Positions 29,478-30,495 of a stretch of 30,495 nt of DNA are shown here, piece after piece. The notes under the pieces are model-generated. The model searched no databases, was not told the origin of the DNA, and saw only the letters and a list, made by a program, of their open reading frames with translations. Positions within the stretch are counted from its first letter, which is position 1, and every line of letters begins with the position of its first letter. A program made the translations under genes and the position numbers. The stretch is from Candidatus Moraniibacteriota bacterium (GTDB lineage: Bacteria > Patescibacteriota > Minisyncoccia > Moranbacterales > UBA2206): contig JAHFOP010000004.1 of assembly GCA_023261605.1 (NCBI GenBank), positions 6,121-36,615 of the forward strand, given 5' to 3'.

Positions 29478-30495
29478 ATGAAAACCATCACTGGTTCAAA
29501 ACTATACGACTATATCCAATGTCCGCACCGAGTGTGGCGGGATGCGTATGGGCCGCAGGAGGAGAAAATTCAGGAGAAAAATCCATTTGTGGAGTTGCTT
29601 TGGAAAAAAGGCGTGGCGCATGAGGAGAAGGTGGTCGAGCGAGTGGGCGAATATTTGGATTTGCGCGAAGGTGAGTTACAAGATCGGTTTGTACGGACCA
29701 TTAGAGCGATGAAGGATGGCGTGCCACTTATCTATCAAGGGGTTTTGGTCTATGGAAATTTGAAAGGAATTCCGGATCTTTTGCGAAGAATGCCGGACGG
29801 AAGTTATGCGCCAATTGAAATCAAATCAGGTATGGGATTTGAGGGCGTGGATGAGGATGAGGGTGAAGAGGGCAAGCCAAAAAAGACTTATGCAGTGCAA
29901 CTTTGTTTGTATATCGAACTTTTGAATATTCTAGGTTTTAGTAAATCAAAAAAGGGATTTGTTATCGACTCGACTGGCGGAGAAATGGGATATTTTCTGG
30001 ATCAACCGATCGGGAAAAGAAACAAACAAACATTCTGGGAATTTTACGAAGAAACAAAAGAAAAAGTTCAAAACATTCTCAACAATGAAGTGCAAAACAA
30101 ACCGGCCATGGCGGGTATTTGCAAGCTTTGTCCCTGGTATGGCAGTTGCAAGAAGTGGTGCAAGGACAATAAGGACCTGACCAACATTTTCTATCTGGGT
30201 CGCTCAAAAAGAGATATGATCAATGAAGATTTGTGCGTCTCTAAAGTTGGAGAAATGATCAAGTTGGATGTGGAGGAACTTTTGGAAAAGAAAAAGAAGG
30301 ACAAACATTTTTTGAAGGGCGTGGCCAAGAAAACACTCGATAAGATTGTCGCCCGGGCGGATATTTTGGAAAACGGCAAAGGAGCGGTGCTCTATCGAAA
30401 ACTGGATTTGCCAAAAGTCAGCTATGAATTGTTTTTTGACATCGAAGATGATCCAACACAAGAATTTGTCTATCTTCATGGAGTGTATGAGAGAA
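29478..30495 (+). CDS. TM0106-type RecB-like nuclease, 3' partial
   Basis: 339 codons in frame without a stop, running off the window edge. The N-terminus is typical (SKLYDYIQCPHRVWRD, first cluster Cys C15). The RecB/Cas4-like nuclease core has IPDLLRR (the Asp) and PIEIKSG (ExK motif) at about 96-118. Four cysteines in CKLCPWYGSCKKWC (about 219-232) plus the N-terminal Cys suggest an iron-sulfur cluster like AddB/Cas4. Near the end, SYELFFDIEDD begins an RNase H-like (DEDD-type) second domain, cut by the window. It is less A/T-rich than the two genes before it. Gene order makes it a likely effector or processing nuclease of the cassette, but it could also be an ordinary neighbour gene. Confidence 0.85.
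   Translation, partial: MKTITGSKLYDYIQCPHRVWRDAYGPQEEKIQEKNPFVELLWKKGVAHEEKVVERVGEYLDLREGELQDRFVRTIRAMKDGVPLIYQGVLVYGNLKGIPDLLRRMPDGSYAPIEIKSGMGFEGVDEDEGEEGKPKKTYAVQLCLYIELLNILGFSKSKKGFVIDSTGGEMGYFLDQPIGKRNKQTFWEFYEETKEKVQNILNNEVQNKPAMAGICKLCPWYGSCKKWCKDNKDLTNIFYLGRSKRDMINEDLCVSKVGEMIKLDVEELLEKKKKDKHFLKGVAKKTLDKIVARADILENGKGAVLYRKLDLPKVSYELFFDIEDDPTQEFVYLHGVYER

Overview
The window looks like a piece of a Patescibacteria (Candidate Phyla Radiation) chromosome, probably Parcubacteria-like. The reasons are: an alanyl-tRNA synthetase that stops right after its editing domain; a short EF-Ts; N-terminally extended S11, S2 and S9; tRNAs without an encoded CCA end; a PilM/FtsA-like ATPase next to a baseplate-J-like membrane protein; and A/T-rich start regions that mostly lack Shine-Dalgarno sequences. 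The phylum call is inference from gene content, since no rRNA gene is present.

Layout. 1-1900: the end of alaS, a small GIY-YIG nuclease bounded by two copies of a 27-bp repeat, and tyrS with an in-frame echo of its own C-terminus after the stop. 1900-6000: an orphan membrane-protein gene with its own promoter and terminator, then a PilM/FtsA-like ATPase and a membrane-anchored baseplate-J-like protein whose gene is split by a frameshift at a run of ten A. 6050-10500: the extended alpha operon infA-rpmJ-rpsM-rpsK-rpsD-rpoA-rplQ-rplM-rpsI, behind a strong promoter and a highly structured leader. 10500-14100: rpmE on the minus strand, rpsB-tsf behind a second strong promoter and leader, then ricT (PSP1) and a TPR membrane protein. 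14100-14870: tRNA-Thr(UGU), tRNA-Tyr, tRNA-Thr(GGU), rpmG and tRNA-Trp, with A/T-rich inverted repeats between them. 14900-17100: Nudix hydrolase, RhuM-family protein and a tiny Lmo0937-type membrane protein. 17150-20240: envelope genes (PIG-V-like mannosyltransferase, SGNH hydrolase, acyltransferase 3). 20400-21930: four small proteins (YggT-like, DUF5665-like, a zinc ribbon and an orphan). 21950-30495: accessory, defence-like region.

The accessory end is the most interesting part. A DUF3800 gene is preceded by a three-way-junction element and followed by a second long hairpin. After it come five tightly packed genes (gaps of 2, 6, 9 and 4 nt): a small membrane protein, an MmeI-like fused restriction-methylation enzyme, a 1047-residue PHP-plus-SMC-like ATPase of the TrlF type whose first PHP motif has lost both histidines, a stand-alone WYL-like protein, and a RecB-like nuclease with an iron-sulfur-type cysteine cluster that runs off the end. 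This looks like a multi-gene anti-phage or anti-plasmid cassette. I do not recognise the complete combination as a described system.

Other second-look items are the alpha-operon leader (possible pseudoknot), the A10 frameshift, the tyrS tail echo, and the clear split between genes with and without Shine-Dalgarno sequences. All calls come from reading the sequence; no database search was possible.
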